From positions 28,145-92,144 of the forward strand of contig JAFZVY010000090.1 in the NCBI GenBank assembly GCA_017617575.1: a stretch of 64,000 bases of DNA. Direction: 5' to 3'. The DNA is from Bacteroidaceae bacterium. Lineage in GTDB: Bacteria > Bacteroidota > Bacteroidia > Bacteroidales > Bacteroidaceae. Made by a program: the position numbers and the translations under genes. Shown piece by piece: positions 27,786-37,746 of the stretch; position 1 is the stretch's first letter, and the number at the start of each line of letters is the position of its first letter. The notes beneath the pieces were generated by a model, which ran no database searches, had not been told where the DNA came from, and saw nothing but the letters and a program-made list of their open reading frames with translations.

Positions 27786-28559
27786 ATGAAACTAAACATA
27801 AAGAATCCAATCGTATTCTTCGACTTGGAAACTACAGGTGTTGATGTAGCAAAGGACCGCATTGTGGAACTTTGCTACATCAAAGTTTTTCCTAACGGTA
27901 ATGAAGAGTCAAAGAACATACGCATAAATCCTACCGTACATATTCCTGAAAGCACTACTGCCATTCACGGAATATCCGATGAAGACGTGAAGGATTGCCC
28001 TACATTTGCACAGATTGCTGGCGAACTAAGGCAGACATTTGAGGGTTGTGACTTTGCTGGTTTCAACTCCAACCGCTTCGACATTCCTCTTCTCGTGGAG
28101 GAGTTCTTGCGTTGTGGCATCGACTTCGACCTTACTAAGCGTAAGTTTGTTGATGTGCAAAACATCTTCCACAAGCTTGAACAGCGTACTCTTGTGGCTG
28201 CATATAAGTTCTACTGTGGCAAAGACCTTGAGAATGCACACTCAGCACTTGCCGATACACGTGCCACACTTGAGGTACTTGAGGCACAACTCGACAAATA
28301 TCCCGATGAATTGAAGAATGACATCGCTTTCCTCGATGAGTTTTCCAAGATGAACAAGAACGTGGATTTCGCTGGAAGAATCGTGTATAACGATGAAGGC
28401 ATCGAGATTTTCAACTTCGGTAAACACAAAGGTAAAACTGTGGCTGAGGTACTCAAGAAAGAGCCAAGCTTCTATAACTGGATGATGCAAGGCGACTTTG
28501 CCCTCAACACTAAGCAGGTACTCACAAGGATACGCCTGAGGGAACAGTTTGGGAAATAA
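27786..28559 (+). CDS. DnaQ-like 3'-5' exonuclease (DEDDh)
   Basis: The 257-residue protein has exonuclease motifs FFDLETTGVD, GFNSNRFDIPLL and the final HSALADTRATLEVL (His and Asp of DEDDh). A C-terminal domain of about 60 residues (IFNFGKHKGKTVAEVLKKEPSFYNWMMQGDF) is the extension seen in ExoX-type or epsilon-like exonucleases. It follows dnaN by about 100 bp and may act in proofreading or repair. The gap to dnaN carries complementary segments GAAGTTATGA/TCATAACTTC. Confidence 0.9.
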   Translation: MKLNIKNPIVFFDLETTGVDVAKDRIVELCYIKVFPNGNEESKNIRINPTVHIPESTTAIHGISDEDVKDCPTFAQIAGELRQTFEGCDFAGFNSNRFDIPLLVEEFLRCGIDFDLTKRKFVDVQNIFHKLEQRTLVAAYKFYCGKDLENAHSALADTRATLEVLEAQLDKYPDELKNDIAFLDEFSKMNKNVDFAGRIVYNDEGIEIFNFGKHKGKTVAEVLKKEPSFYNWMMQGDFALNTKQVLTRIRLREQFGK

Positions 28560-28577
28560 AAAAAAGGACATCAACCA

Positions 28578-28621
28578 GACCTTCCCCCTACCCCTTCCTT
28601 TCAGGACGGGGAGTGGTTACC
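28578..28621 (+). repeat. Dispersed repeat family 2, copy 1
   Basis: GACCTTCCCCCTACCCCTTC followed by CTTTCAGGACGGGGAGTGG. The core folds as CCCC-T-TCC with loop TTTCA and GGA-C-GGGG (28591-28611). It sits 19 bp after the exonuclease stop. Other copies are at 32571, 46574 and 51481, each just after a stop codon. Confidence 0.8.
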
Positions 28622-28662
28622 AAAGGCGGCTATCATTTAATTCTTAATTACTCATTCATTTC

Positions 28663-29868
28663 ATGCTTAAAGGAAAGAAAATCGTTTTGGGAATAACGGG
28701 TAGCATTGCTGCCTATAAGTCCTGCCTCATAATAAGGGAACTGATTAAGAAAGGCGCAGAGGTACAAGTTGTGATTACCCCTGCTGGCAAGGAGTTTATC
28801 ACTCCTATCACCCTTTCGGCTCTTACTCATAAGCCTGTAATCAGCGAATTCTTCAGCCAGAGAGACGGTACGTGGAACAGTCACGTGGACATAGGTCTAT
28901 GGGCTGATGCCATGGTCATTGCGCCTGCTACGGCAAGTACAATAGGCAAGATGGCTAATGGTATTGCAGACAATATGCTCATTACGACTTATCTTTCGAT
29001 GAAAGCACCTGTATTCATCGCACCTGCAATGGATCTTGATATGTTCGCACACCCTTCCACACAGAAGAACCTGCGTACATTGCAAGATTACGGAAATCAA
29101 ATCATAGAGCCAGGCACTGGATTCCTTGCCAGCACACTTGAGGGCAAGGGACGTATGGAAGAACCTGTAAACATCGTTGCAAAGCTTGAGGAATACTTTT
29201 CAAAACAAGAGAAAAAAGACCTTTTAGGTAAAAAAATCTTAATTACCGCTGGTCCGACATACGAAAAGATAGACCCTGTACGTTTTATAGGTAACTACTC
29301 TTCCGGAAAGATGGGACTTGCCCTTGCCGAGGAATGTGCCTCACGCGGTGCAGACGTAGAGCTTGTTTGCGGTCCTATTTCCGCAAAACTCACGAAAGAG
29401 TACCCAAATATCCATCGTACTGATGTGGAGAGCGCACAACAGATGTATGAGGCTTGCAAGGCTATTTATCCGTCTATGGATGCGGGCATCCTTTGTGCTG
29501 CTGTGGCTGACTTTACGCCGGAAGTGGTAGCAGAGCAAAAGATTAAACGTACGGGTGAAGACATGGTTATTCGTCTCAAGCCAAACCCAGACATTGCTAA
29601 GTCACTTGGCGAGATGAAGGAAAAAGGACAAATTCTCGTTGGATTCGCCCTTGAAACGAACGATGAGGAAAACAATGCACAGGGTAAGTTGAAGAAGAAA
29701 AACTTCGATTTTATCGTGCTTAATTCTCTTCGTGACGAAGGTGCTGGTTTCAGAACCGACACCAACAAGATATCTATCATATCTGCCAATGACAAGAAGG
29801 ATTTCCCTCTCAAGACGAAAAAAGAAGTGGCAGAGGATATCGTTAATGAATTAACAATTCATAATTAA
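28663..29868 (+). CDS. coaBC: Bifunctional phosphopantothenoylcysteine decarboxylase / phosphopantothenate-cysteine ligase
   Basis: Two consecutive steps of coenzyme A synthesis in one 401-residue protein. The N-terminal flavoprotein CoaC half has GITGSIAAYKSCLIIR, the active-site His in SHVDIGLWAD and PAMDLDMFAHP. The C-terminal CoaB half has ITAGPTYEKIDPVRFIGNYS then SGKMGLALAEE, and KIKRTGEDMVIRLKPNPDI. Forms a collinear group with DUF4835 and recN; spacing to DUF4835 is 22 bp. Confidence 0.95.
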   Translation: MLKGKKIVLGITGSIAAYKSCLIIRELIKKGAEVQVVITPAGKEFITPITLSALTHKPVISEFFSQRDGTWNSHVDIGLWADAMVIAPATASTIGKMANGIADNMLITTYLSMKAPVFIAPAMDLDMFAHPSTQKNLRTLQDYGNQIIEPGTGFLASTLEGKGRMEEPVNIVAKLEEYFSKQEKKDLLGKKILITAGPTYEKIDPVRFIGNYSSGKMGLALAEECASRGADVELVCGPISAKLTKEYPNIHRTDVESAQQMYEACKAIYPSMDAGILCAAVADFTPEVVAEQKIKRTGEDMVIRLKPNPDIAKSLGEMKEKGQILVGFALETNDEENNAQGKLKKKNFDFIVLNSLRDEGAGFRTDTNKISIISANDKKDFPLKTKKEVAEDIVNELTIHN

Positions 29869-29890
29869 CATACAATTAGGCTAAACGCTT

Positions 29891-30805
29891 ATGAGTAAAC
29901 TAACCTTCTTACTAACGTCAGCATGCTGTTTATTCTTTGGAAGAATGAACACCTGCGTTGCACAGGAACTAAACTGTTCCGTCAAGATTATCCACTCTCA
30001 GGTACAAGGTTCAAGTAACAGTGTATTTGAGACGCTGGAGAATGCGATTACGGAATTCATGAATAACCATGCATGGACAGATTTACAGTACCAGAAGGTA
30101 GAAAAGATTGACTGCTCACTTAACATCACAATAAAGAAGTACGACACGTCGTCAAACTTATTTACAGGTGAACTTATCTGGCAGGTATCACGACCTGTGT
30201 ATAACTCCACATACACCACTACGGTTTTCTCCATGAAGGATGCTTCGTTCAACTTCAACTACAAGGAGAACGACCCACTCGAATTTAACGAGAACAGTCT
30301 CGATAATAACCTTACGGCTATGCTTGCCTACTACGCCTATCTGTTCATAGGTCTCGACCTTGACACCTATTCCGAAATGGGTGGTACAGAGGTGCTCCAC
30401 ATGGCAGAGAACATACTAAACAATGCACAAACACTTGGAGATGCTGGATGGAAGGCATTTGACAATAACAAGAACCGTCATGCTATACTCAATGACTACA
30501 TGGAATCATCGATGGAACCGTATCGTAAGATGATGTACAAGTACCATCGACAGGGGCTTGACGAGATGGCTTCCAATGCTGACCGTGGAAGAGCTGCTGT
30601 GAGTGATGCCATCGACCTCTTGAAGGAGTCGCACAGCAATAAGTCGCTCAGTCAGCTTCCACAGATATTTACAGACTATAAACGCGATGAAATCGTAAAT
30701 ATCTACAGTGGTCATGGCACAGAGAAAGAACGCAAGACCGTTGCAGACATCGTGTCAAACATCAATGCCAGCCAAGATAGTTACTGGAATAAAATAAGGA
30801 AGTAG
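29891..30805 (+). CDS. DUF4835 family exported protein (PorD-like)
   Basis: 304 residues with an N-terminal signal sequence (MSKLTFLLTSACCLFFG, then VAQELNCSVKI). It matches the Bacteroidota DUF4835 family: VSRPVYNSTYTTTVFSMKD, DPLEFNENSLDNNLTAMLAYYAY and FIGLDLDTYSEMGG are typical. From memory this family has been linked to the type IX secretion protein PorD. That would fit the secretion-like tails on the proteins at 16647 and 21700, but a direct role is not shown here. Confidence 0.82.
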   Translation: MSKLTFLLTSACCLFFGRMNTCVAQELNCSVKIIHSQVQGSSNSVFETLENAITEFMNNHAWTDLQYQKVEKIDCSLNITIKKYDTSSNLFTGELIWQVSRPVYNSTYTTTVFSMKDASFNFNYKENDPLEFNENSLDNNLTAMLAYYAYLFIGLDLDTYSEMGGTEVLHMAENILNNAQTLGDAGWKAFDNNKNRHAILNDYMESSMEPYRKMMYKYHRQGLDEMASNADRGRAAVSDAIDLLKESHSNKSLSQLPQIFTDYKRDEIVNIYSGHGTEKERKTVADIVSNINASQDSYWNKIRK

Positions 30806-30848
30806 GAGAACCCTTCCCCCATCTAACTTCTACAAATAAACTTCGTCT

Positions 30849-32537
30849 ATGATAAAGAATCTACATATAGAAAACTATGCTCTCATTGAGCACCTTGATA
30901 TTGACCTACACTCAGGTTTCTCCGTTATCACGGGTGAGACGGGTGCAGGTAAATCCATCATTCTTGGTGCAATAGGATTGCTCCTCGGACAGCGTGCAGA
31001 CATCAAGTCCATCAAGACTGGTGCAAGCAAGTGCATCGTGGAGGCGACCTTTGACGTCAAGGAATATGGTTTCGACAGTTTCTTTGAGGAGAATGACCTC
31101 GACTTTGATGGTTCTGAGTGCATCATAAGACGTGAACTCACATCATCAGGTAAGAGCCGTGCATTCATCAATGATGTACCTGTCCAGCTTACCTTGTTGA
31201 AAGAGATTGGCGAACAACTTATCGACGTACACTCACAGCACAAGAACCTCTTGCTTGGTAAGGAAGATTTCCAGTTGAGCGTCATTGACATTGTGGCACA
31301 AAATGCTGATTTGATTTCTGATTACAAGAAACTATACAAGGAGTACAACGTCCTGTGCAAGAAACTTGATGATGCCATAAGCAACACCAACAAGAACCGT
31401 GAGGAGGAGGACTACATGCGTTTCCAACTCACACAGCTTGCTGATGCCAACCTCAATGCTGACGAACAAGCCGAACTGGAGGAAGAGTCAGAGACGCTTT
31501 CACACGCTGAGGACATAAAGCAGGCACTCTACCAAGCCAACGGACTTCTTGCCGATGGTGGTGAGGGTGCAGATGCACTTATGCTCATCAAGCAGTCAAT
31601 GTCCGCCCTTAATGGCATAAGCAATGTGTTCAGCCAGACGGAGGAACTTGTCAACAGGATTGACAGTTGCTACATAGAGCTGAAGGACATAGCTGAGGAA
31701 ATAAGCTCAAAGTGCGACTCCATCGAGTATAACCCTGCCAGACTTGAATGGGTGAACGACCGCCTCAACACCATATACACGCTTCAGAAGAAGCATGGTG
31801 TGGACTCTATAGAGGAGTTGCTCAAGATACAGGCTGACCTTGAGGAAAAGCTATCGTTGATTGACAATGGCGATGAATTCATCGAGGAACTAAAGCGTAA
31901 ATGTACCGATAAATTCAAGGAGGCACTTGACATAGCCAAGAAACTGAGCGCAAAGAGACAGAAGGCAAGCAAGGAGATAGAGACACGCATGACAGAGTTG
32001 CTAATACCTCTCGGAATGCCAAACGTACAGTTCAAGGCAGAATTGACGGAGACAAGCGACAAGGATGGTAAGCCTCGCCTCACATCCACAGGTATAGACG
32101 AAGTGGCGTTCCTCTTCTCTGCCAACAAGAACTCTGCACTCCAGCAGGTATCACAGGTAGCTTCTGGTGGTGAGATAGCACGTGTAATGCTCTCACTCAA
32201 GGCTCTCATAGCTGGTGCAATAAAGCTTCCAACAATTATCTTCGATGAAATCGACACGGGAGTTAGCGGAAGTATCGCTGAAAAGATGGCTAAGATAATG
32301 CGTGAAATGGGCGACCAGAACCGACAGGTAATAAGTATCACTCACCTTCCTCAGATTGCAGCCCTTGGTTCTTCTCATTACAAGGTATATAAGGAAGACA
32401 AGGAGGATGCAACCGTGAGCCACATCATCGAGCTTACGATGGAACAACGCATTGAGGAGCTTGCCCACATGCTCTCTGGTGAGGTGCTCACAGACGCAGC
32501 ACTTGAGAACGCAAGGACTCTGTTGGGGGCGAAGTAG
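30849..32537 (+). CDS. recN: DNA repair protein RecN
   Basis: SMC-like ATPase that acts at double-strand breaks. The 562-residue protein has the Walker A in ITGETGAGKSIILGAI and family motif DVHSQHKNLLL. Two coiled-coil arms (about residues 155-215 and 290-390) surround the middle. The ABC signature is QVASGGEIARVMLSLKAL and the Walker B IIFDEIDTGVSG. Starts 43 bp after the DUF4835 gene. Confidence 0.96.
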   Translation: MIKNLHIENYALIEHLDIDLHSGFSVITGETGAGKSIILGAIGLLLGQRADIKSIKTGASKCIVEATFDVKEYGFDSFFEENDLDFDGSECIIRRELTSSGKSRAFINDVPVQLTLLKEIGEQLIDVHSQHKNLLLGKEDFQLSVIDIVAQNADLISDYKKLYKEYNVLCKKLDDAISNTNKNREEEDYMRFQLTQLADANLNADEQAELEEESETLSHAEDIKQALYQANGLLADGGEGADALMLIKQSMSALNGISNVFSQTEELVNRIDSCYIELKDIAEEISSKCDSIEYNPARLEWVNDRLNTIYTLQKKHGVDSIEELLKIQADLEEKLSLIDNGDEFIEELKRKCTDKFKEALDIAKKLSAKRQKASKEIETRMTELLIPLGMPNVQFKAELTETSDKDGKPRLTSTGIDEVAFLFSANKNSALQQVSQVASGGEIARVMLSLKALIAGAIKLPTIIFDEIDTGVSGSIAEKMAKIMREMGDQNRQVISITHLPQIAALGSSHYKVYKEDKEDATVSHIIELTMEQRIEELAHMLSGEVLTDAALENARTLLGAK

Positions 32538-32570
32538 AATATGACAGCTAAAAACTGACCATCCACGACG

Positions 32571-32710
32571 GACCTTCCCCCTACCCCTTCCTTTCAGGAC
32601 GGGGAGCGGTTACCCCATCGCTGAAGAATGAGGCAAGGGGTCAAGAACATAAAAACTTACGAACTCAAAACTCACATACATCTGTTTCTTTCGGCCGTCT
32701 TTGGCCGAAA
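32571..32710 (+). repeat. Dispersed repeat family 2, copy 2, with second hairpin module
   Basis: The same GACCTTCCCCCTACCCCTTC core begins 33 bp after the recN stop and continues to about 32640 (CCATCGCTGAAGAATGAGGC). A second module at 32689-32710 is a perfect 8-bp hairpin TTTCGGCC/GGCCGAAA. A related second module follows the copy at 46574. In between are AACTTACGAACTC-type AT repeats. Confidence 0.75.
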
Positions 32711-32809
32711 TCACTCCGAAACAACCTAAGAACTCAAGAACATAAAAAAAACATTCCCTCGTCCAGAATGGACGCACCCTTGTGGGTTGGGGAACTAAAA
32801 CTAAACATA

Positions 32810-34507
32810 ATGAAAAGACTCTTACTTCTAACTTCCGCCATCATGGCACTTGCCTTTGATGCTGCTGCACAAGCCCCAAAAGGTGTGGCAAAGATACAGA
32901 AGGCAATTGTTTCTGTAAACACATACGACAAGAAAGGTGACTTGCTCAACTCTGGTACTGCTTTCTACATCGGTGCCAATGGTGAGGCTATAGCTGACTA
33001 CTCACTCTTCAAGAATTCGTACAAGGCAACTGTCATTGATATAAACGGCAAACAGGCTGATGTTGACTGCATCCTCGGTGCAAACGATACATACTCCGTC
33101 ATTCGCTTCCGCGTAAACACCAAGGGTAATGCCACGCTCACCTGCGCAAAGGATACTCTCACAAGCCAGTCACAGGTCTTTGTAGTGCCATTCAGTAAGG
33201 AAAAGCTGAAGCAATGCCGAAATACAACGATAGAATCGCAAACAAGGCTCAATGACAAATATGCCTACTACACCCTTGCCAGCGACCTTGGCGAAGAAAA
33301 CAACGGCAACCCTCTTTTCAATGAGAAGGGCGAACTCATCGGTATTCTACAGCCATCACTCAAGGATAAGGGCTATGCGCTCGACATCAATTTCCGCGAG
33401 GAACTCAAGATAAAGGCCATATCATCCAACTCAGAGAATATGGCTCTTAATAATGTGAAGATATCCAAGGGAGTACCAGAGAGCGTGGAGGAAGCACTTG
33501 TATATACATATTTCAAGTCAAGGTCGGCAGGTAATGATGAATACCTCGACATCATGAACCGTTTCATCGCTACTTATCCAGATAATGCCGAGGGCTACAT
33601 CCGTCGCTGTACTCCTTACATCGACCTATGTGAGTTTGACAAGGCGGATGCAGATCTACACAAATACCTAAGCCTTGCCAAGGATAAGGCATCAGCTAAC
33701 TACAACATTGCTCAGACGCTATACAACAAACTAACATATCAAAAGGAACCTGCTTATGATAAGTGGACGTATGACCTCGCTGTAGAACATATAGACAAGA
33801 GCCTTGAACTTTATAAGGACGATAAAGCAAAAATCGCTGATGCCAAGATACTCAAGGCACAGATACTCTCAGGTAAGAAGGATTATGACGGTGCAATTGC
33901 CATATACGAACAACTAAATGCAGACAGCACTACTGCTTCACCTGCCATATACTACGCCATGTCCATTGCCAGCGAATCGAGAGGTGATTCCACCACAGCG
34001 GTCATAGCTCTTATGGACAGTGCCATCAGTAAGTTTGGCGATCCACTCCCAGGTGATGCAGCCAACTATGTCCTCCGCCGTGGCCGTCTCTACGCTCAGA
34101 TTGACAAGAACCGTCTTGCCGTACAAGATTACAACCAGTACTGTTATCTCGTAAACAATAAGGTGAGTGACTTGTTCTACTATGATCGTTCACAGATAGA
34201 GTTGAAAGCGCGCCTCTTCCAGCAGGCATACGATGACATCAATACAGCCATATCAATGAACCCAAACAAGGTTGATTACTACATAGAGAAGGCTGCTATG
34301 TGTCTCCGCTTTGGGTATAACGACGAAAGCATCGAAGCATGTAAGATTGTACTCAGTGCCAACGACAAGGACGTAGATGCACTCCGCATCCTCGGTTTTG
34401 CCCAGATACAGGCTGGTAAAAAGGATGAGGGTAAGGTAAACCTCCAGAAAGCCATTGACCTTGGCGACGAGAATGCAAAGGAGATAATGGAGAAGTATTG
34501 CAAATAA
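32810..34507 (+). CDS. Exported TPR protein with a degenerate trypsin-like domain
   Basis: 565 residues with signal peptide MKRLLLLTSAIMALAFDAAA. Residues 25-215 follow the pattern of a secreted trypsin/DegP fold (AKIQKAIVSVNTYDKKGDLL, GTAFYIGANGEAIADYSLF, GNPLFNEKGELIGILQP). The expected catalytic His is replaced within ADYSLF, and the GDSGGP loop reads ENNGNPLF, so the serine is missing. The remainder is helical with TPR-like repeats (ASANYNIAQTLYNKL, KDYDGAIAIYEQLNAD, QAYDDINTAISMNPNKVDYY). Probably a non-catalytic periplasmic scaffold; function unknown. The start at 32810 is chosen for the signal peptide. Confidence 0.78.
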   Translation: MKRLLLLTSAIMALAFDAAAQAPKGVAKIQKAIVSVNTYDKKGDLLNSGTAFYIGANGEAIADYSLFKNSYKATVIDINGKQADVDCILGANDTYSVIRFRVNTKGNATLTCAKDTLTSQSQVFVVPFSKEKLKQCRNTTIESQTRLNDKYAYYTLASDLGEENNGNPLFNEKGELIGILQPSLKDKGYALDINFREELKIKAISSNSENMALNNVKISKGVPESVEEALVYTYFKSRSAGNDEYLDIMNRFIATYPDNAEGYIRRCTPYIDLCEFDKADADLHKYLSLAKDKASANYNIAQTLYNKLTYQKEPAYDKWTYDLAVEHIDKSLELYKDDKAKIADAKILKAQILSGKKDYDGAIAIYEQLNADSTTASPAIYYAMSIASESRGDSTTAVIALMDSAISKFGDPLPGDAANYVLRRGRLYAQIDKNRLAVQDYNQYCYLVNNKVSDLFYYDRSQIELKARLFQQAYDDINTAISMNPNKVDYYIEKAAMCLRFGYNDESIEACKIVLSANDKDVDALRILGFAQIQAGKKDEGKVNLQKAIDLGDENAKEIMEKYCK

Positions 34508-34535
34508 CATCAATGAGAAATTAGATATCAATTAG

Positions 34536-34773
34536 GAATGTGGAATGAGAAATTGTTTGATTGTTCGCTGATTTTTCGTTTACGTATAATATTCCGCAAT
34601 TGACATTCAATTTTTAATTGGCTATGTCAACCCTTCGGAGTCTCATTCCACATTCATAATTTGGAATAAATTCATTATTTTTTTAAGTACCATTCGGATT
34701 TTTTACGAGTGGCATGAAAAAATGGAAATTACAAAATCAAAAAACAAGGCAATCTCATCGACTGCCTTGTTTT
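34536..34773. other. Inverted repeat and bidirectional terminator downstream of the TPR gene
   Basis: Perfect 15-bp complementary segments GAATGTGGAATGAGA (34536-34550) and 34641-34655 enclose 90 bp. A separate 11-bp hairpin AAAACAAGGCA/TGCCTTGTTTT (34741-34751, 34763-34773), with A-run before and T-run after, is a good terminator on both strands. Confidence 0.6.
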
Positions 34774-35370
34774 TACAATACATCATGTTCAAAGATAATA
34801 ATGCTTTTCCTTTTTTTCTAAAATCGTCTTGATTAAATTGATAGATTTTACCTAAACCTAAATCCACTAGAATCTTTCATCTAATAAAGTTTGCTATATT
34901 AACCACTAATGCTAAATTAAAACAAATATGTAAAGCATGTTCCAAAGTTTTAGAGCCTGCTTTTGGGATTCACCTTAATTAACCATCATCTTATTATGAT
35001 TGCAAAGGTACGGAGAATACAGGCTCTTTAAATGATGTCTTTACAAATTTTTCAACACTTTTTTGAAAAAACTACAATTCTTAAGTGTCAAAACATCAAT
35101 TCAGATGGCGACAACACGGCAAAAGTTTCATACACGTAACATTCACAGAAATAGTATGATTAGAATATATCAAAGATACAGATCGGAAAAAGTTTTTTTT
35201 CAAAAGTCAATAATGACAATTATACCTCTTGTTGCTAGAGACGACTAAATTGCCGTAATTATATTGGCTAATTTTTGTTTTTATAATTCTTTACGGAAAG
35301 TACAGAGTTCACTATAAAATATGGATGGAAGTGTAACTTTTTGACACTTAAAATACTTTTTTTGATTTTT
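34774..35370. other. Long AT-rich intergenic region, no supported gene
   Basis: No convincing coding frame. AGAGCCTG/CAGGCTCT (34952-34959, 35020-35027) are complementary around 60 nt. A minus-strand TACCTTTG lies at 35003-35010. A minus transcript from there could end at the terminator near 34741, a speculative small RNA of about 250 nt. Confidence 0.3.
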
Positions 35371-35403
35371 TTGCCTGTTATTCAAAAATATGTAGTAACT
35401 TTG
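35371..35403 (+). promoter_or_regulatory. metK promoter
   Basis: TTG (35371-35373) and TAACTTTG (35396-35403) are spaced 22 nt, slightly above the usual 19-21. Transcription from about 35410 would place the whole SAM-II element in the leader. Confidence 0.55.
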
Positions 35404-35417
35404 CACCCGATTTTGAA

Positions 35418-35470
35418 AATGTGGATAGATTTGGGCTGCTTGCAACCACAGAAAAAAATGCTAAAATACA
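35418..35470 (+). ncRNA. SAM-II riboswitch upstream of metK
   Basis: The leader has P1 as TGTGG (35420-35424) pairing exactly with CCACA (35446-35450), loop motif GATTT (35428-35432), the conserved CTTGCAACC (35439-35447), an A-rich linker and ATGCTAAAA (35458-35466). These are the conserved blocks of the compact SAM-II pseudoknot aptamer known from Bacteroidota and Alphaproteobacteria. The position before S-adenosylmethionine synthetase fits feedback by SAM. The linker to the start codon is about 90 nt. Confidence 0.85.
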
Positions 35471-35556
35471 AACCGCGGTACTATGGTTTGTTTGCATTTC
35501 TGCCAAATTCTTTCCCCATTAATTTATTAAGTTATATATCAAATGTAATTAAATTT

Positions 35557-36909
35557 ATGGGATATTTATTTACTTCTGAATCTGTCAGCGAGGGACATCC
35601 AGACAAGGTGGCTGACCAGATAAGTGATGCAGTTCTTGATAATCTTCTTGCTTTCGACCCTACGTCAAAAGTAGCTTGTGAGACTCTTGTTACTACGGGA
35701 CAGGTGGTCATGGCTGGTGAGGTAAAGTCATCAGCATACGTTGATTTGATGGACATTGCACGCAAGACAATCAACAGAATAGGTTACACAAAGTCTTCAT
35801 ACAAGTTTGACGGCGAGAGCTGTGGCGTGTTCAATGCCATACACGAGCAGTCAGACGACATCAATCGTGGTGTTGTACGCGAAGAGCCAATGGAGCAAGG
35901 AGCAGGCGATCAGGGTATGATGTTCGGTTACGCTACCAACGAGTCAGAGAGCTTCATGCCTCTTACACTCGACCTTAGTCACCACATTCTCCGTACACTT
36001 GCGGACATTCGCCGTGAGGGTAAGGTGATGACCTACAAGCGCGCCAACGGTAAGGAGGTGTCTTACCTCCGCCCAGACTCAAAGAGCCAGGTGACTATCG
36101 AGTATGATGACAACAACAAGCCAGTGCGCATTGACACTATCGTGGTCAGCACGCAGCACGATGACTTCGTGGAGCCAGCAGACGCAGAGGAGCGTCATAG
36201 CTCACTCACTGCTGCTAACCAGAATGAGGCTGACGACCAGATGCTTGCACGCATCAAGGACGATGTAATCAATATACTCATTCCTCGTGTCGTGGCAGAG
36301 ATTAACGACCCAGCCATCAAGGCACTCTTCAATGGCGACATCAAGTACCACGTCAACCCAACTGGTAAGTTCGTAATCGGTGGTCCTCACGGTGACACAG
36401 GTCTCACAGGACGCAAGATTATCGTTGACACTTACGGAGGTAAGGGAGCACACGGCGGTGGTGCATTCTCTGGCAAGGACCCAAGCAAGGTTGACCGTTC
36501 GGCAGCATACGCAGCACGTCACATTGCCAAGAACATGGTGGCAGCAGGCGTGGCAGACGAGATGCTCATTCAGGTGAGCTACGCCATCGGTGTGGCTGAG
36601 CCAGTAAGCATCTACGTCAACACTTACGGTACTTCACACGTAGGACTCACAGATGGTGAGATAGCTCTCAAGATAAAGGGAATGAGGGAACTCGACCTCC
36701 GTCCAAAGGCTATCGAAGACCGCTTCCACCTCCGCACTCCTATCTATGAGGAGACAGCAAGCTACGGTCACTTCGGCCGCGAGTCAGCGGAGACAGTCAA
36801 GACCTTCAAGGACAGGTACAACACCGAGAAGTCAATCAAGGTGACACTCTTCCCATGGGAGAAGCTTGACGCAGTTGACACTATAAAGGCAACATTCGGA
36901 TTGAAGTAA
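35557..36909 (+). CDS. metK: S-adenosylmethionine synthetase
   Basis: Makes SAM from ATP and methionine. The 450-residue protein opens with [20 protein letters not shown] and has [52 protein letters not shown] and the C-terminal GRESAETV-type region. It is longer than E. coli MetK (384) because of an insert around residues 160-240, as in other Bacteroidota. The start at 35557 is chosen because a longer in-frame extension would cover the riboswitch and promoter. Confidence 0.96.
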   Translation: MGYLFTSESVSEGHPDKVADQISDAVLDNLLAFDPTSKVACETLVTTGQVVMAGEVKSSAYVDLMDIARKTINRIGYTKSSYKFDGESCGVFNAIHEQSDDINRGVVREEPMEQGAGDQGMMFGYATNESESFMPLTLDLSHHILRTLADIRREGKVMTYKRANGKEVSYLRPDSKSQVTIEYDDNNKPVRIDTIVVSTQHDDFVEPADAEERHSSLTAANQNEADDQMLARIKDDVINILIPRVVAEINDPAIKALFNGDIKYHVNPTGKFVIGGPHGDTGLTGRKIIVDTYGGKGAHGGGAFSGKDPSKVDRSAAYAARHIAKNMVAAGVADEMLIQVSYAIGVAEPVSIYVNTYGTSHVGLTDGEIALKIKGMRELDLRPKAIEDRFHLRTPIYEETASYGHFGRESAETVKTFKDRYNTEKSIKVTLFPWEKLDAVDTIKATFGLK

Positions 36910-36939
36910 CGAAACAAGGACTCATACACTGACAGATAA

Positions 36940-37746
36940 GTGGTTAACGATTACGACAGCATATTGACAGCAACGCCACCGAACGTGATAAACAGCTCGG
37001 CGTACTATGCAGCAGGAAAAGGAATGCCCGACCATACATTCGCTATGGAGACGCTTCCCTATTCCGTAAGCATGGACAACATCGTGTTGCTATGTCTCAT
37101 GCTCATAACGCTAGTGCTGTCGCTATCGCTCTACCACAGACGCCACATACTGTTCTTCCGCTCGAAGACGTTTTTCACCTCACGAAGAGTCTTCTCAGGT
37201 TCTTCCGTCAACGAGAGTAAGGGCGAATGGCTTAACGTACTACTTCTGAGCCTGGCATTTTCATTCTCCTTTGGCATAATCATATATTACTGCCTTGCGC
37301 TAAAGTACCAGTTCCCAGACTACTACGACAAACCGCACTGGATAATATACCTCGGAGCAGGAGCCGTATTTGCGATTATATACATCAGGGCTATCGTCTA
37401 TTCAATCGTCAACTGGGTGTTCTTTGCCAAGGACGAAAACCACAGATGGAACGTCGGTTACTTCCTGTTAGTGGTCGTGATGAGTTACTTCGTCAGTCTA
37501 CTTGCAATAGCATCAGTCTTTCTACAATTAGATATAAAAACTGTAACTTTATGTGTAGTTTTTTTATATGTTTTGTACGAATTACTACATCTTTACAAAC
37601 TATTTGTAAACTTTAAATTCAAAAGATATGGTGCTGTGCTAATTTTTTTGTACTTTTGCAGCGTTGAAATGTTACCCATTATGCTGATAGGGCATGTTTT
37701 AGAGTGGGTATTCAATAGTTATTTTGTTTACAATTTACTTACTTAA
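36940..37746 (+). CDS. DUF4271 family membrane protein
   Basis: 268 residues with about seven membrane segments (IVLLCLMLITLVLSLSL, WLNVLLLSLAFSFSFGIII, WIIYLGAGAVFAIIYI, YFLLVVVMSYFVSLLA, TLCVVFLYVLYELLHLY, YGAVLIFLYFCSVEML). This matches the Bacteroidota DUF4271 family often found before hemD. The start is probably GTG 36940; the next ATG (37024) would still precede all membrane segments. The stop overlaps hemD by 1 nt (TAATG). Function unknown. Confidence 0.75.
   Translation: MVNDYDSILTATPPNVINSSAYYAAGKGMPDHTFAMETLPYSVSMDNIVLLCLMLITLVLSLSLYHRRHILFFRSKTFFTSRRVFSGSSVNESKGEWLNVLLLSLAFSFSFGIIIYYCLALKYQFPDYYDKPHWIIYLGAGAVFAIIYIRAIVYSIVNWVFFAKDENHRWNVGYFLLVVVMSYFVSLLAIASVFLQLDIKTVTLCVVFLYVLYELLHLYKLFVNFKFKRYGAVLIFLYFCSVEMLPIMLIGHVLEWVFNSYFVYNLLT
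37651..37658 (+). promoter_or_regulatory. Possible internal -7 box for hemD inside the DUF4271 gene
   Basis: TACTTTTG matches TAnnTTTG 88 nt before hemD. It lies in codons for a membrane segment, so the match may be chance. Confidence 0.3.
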
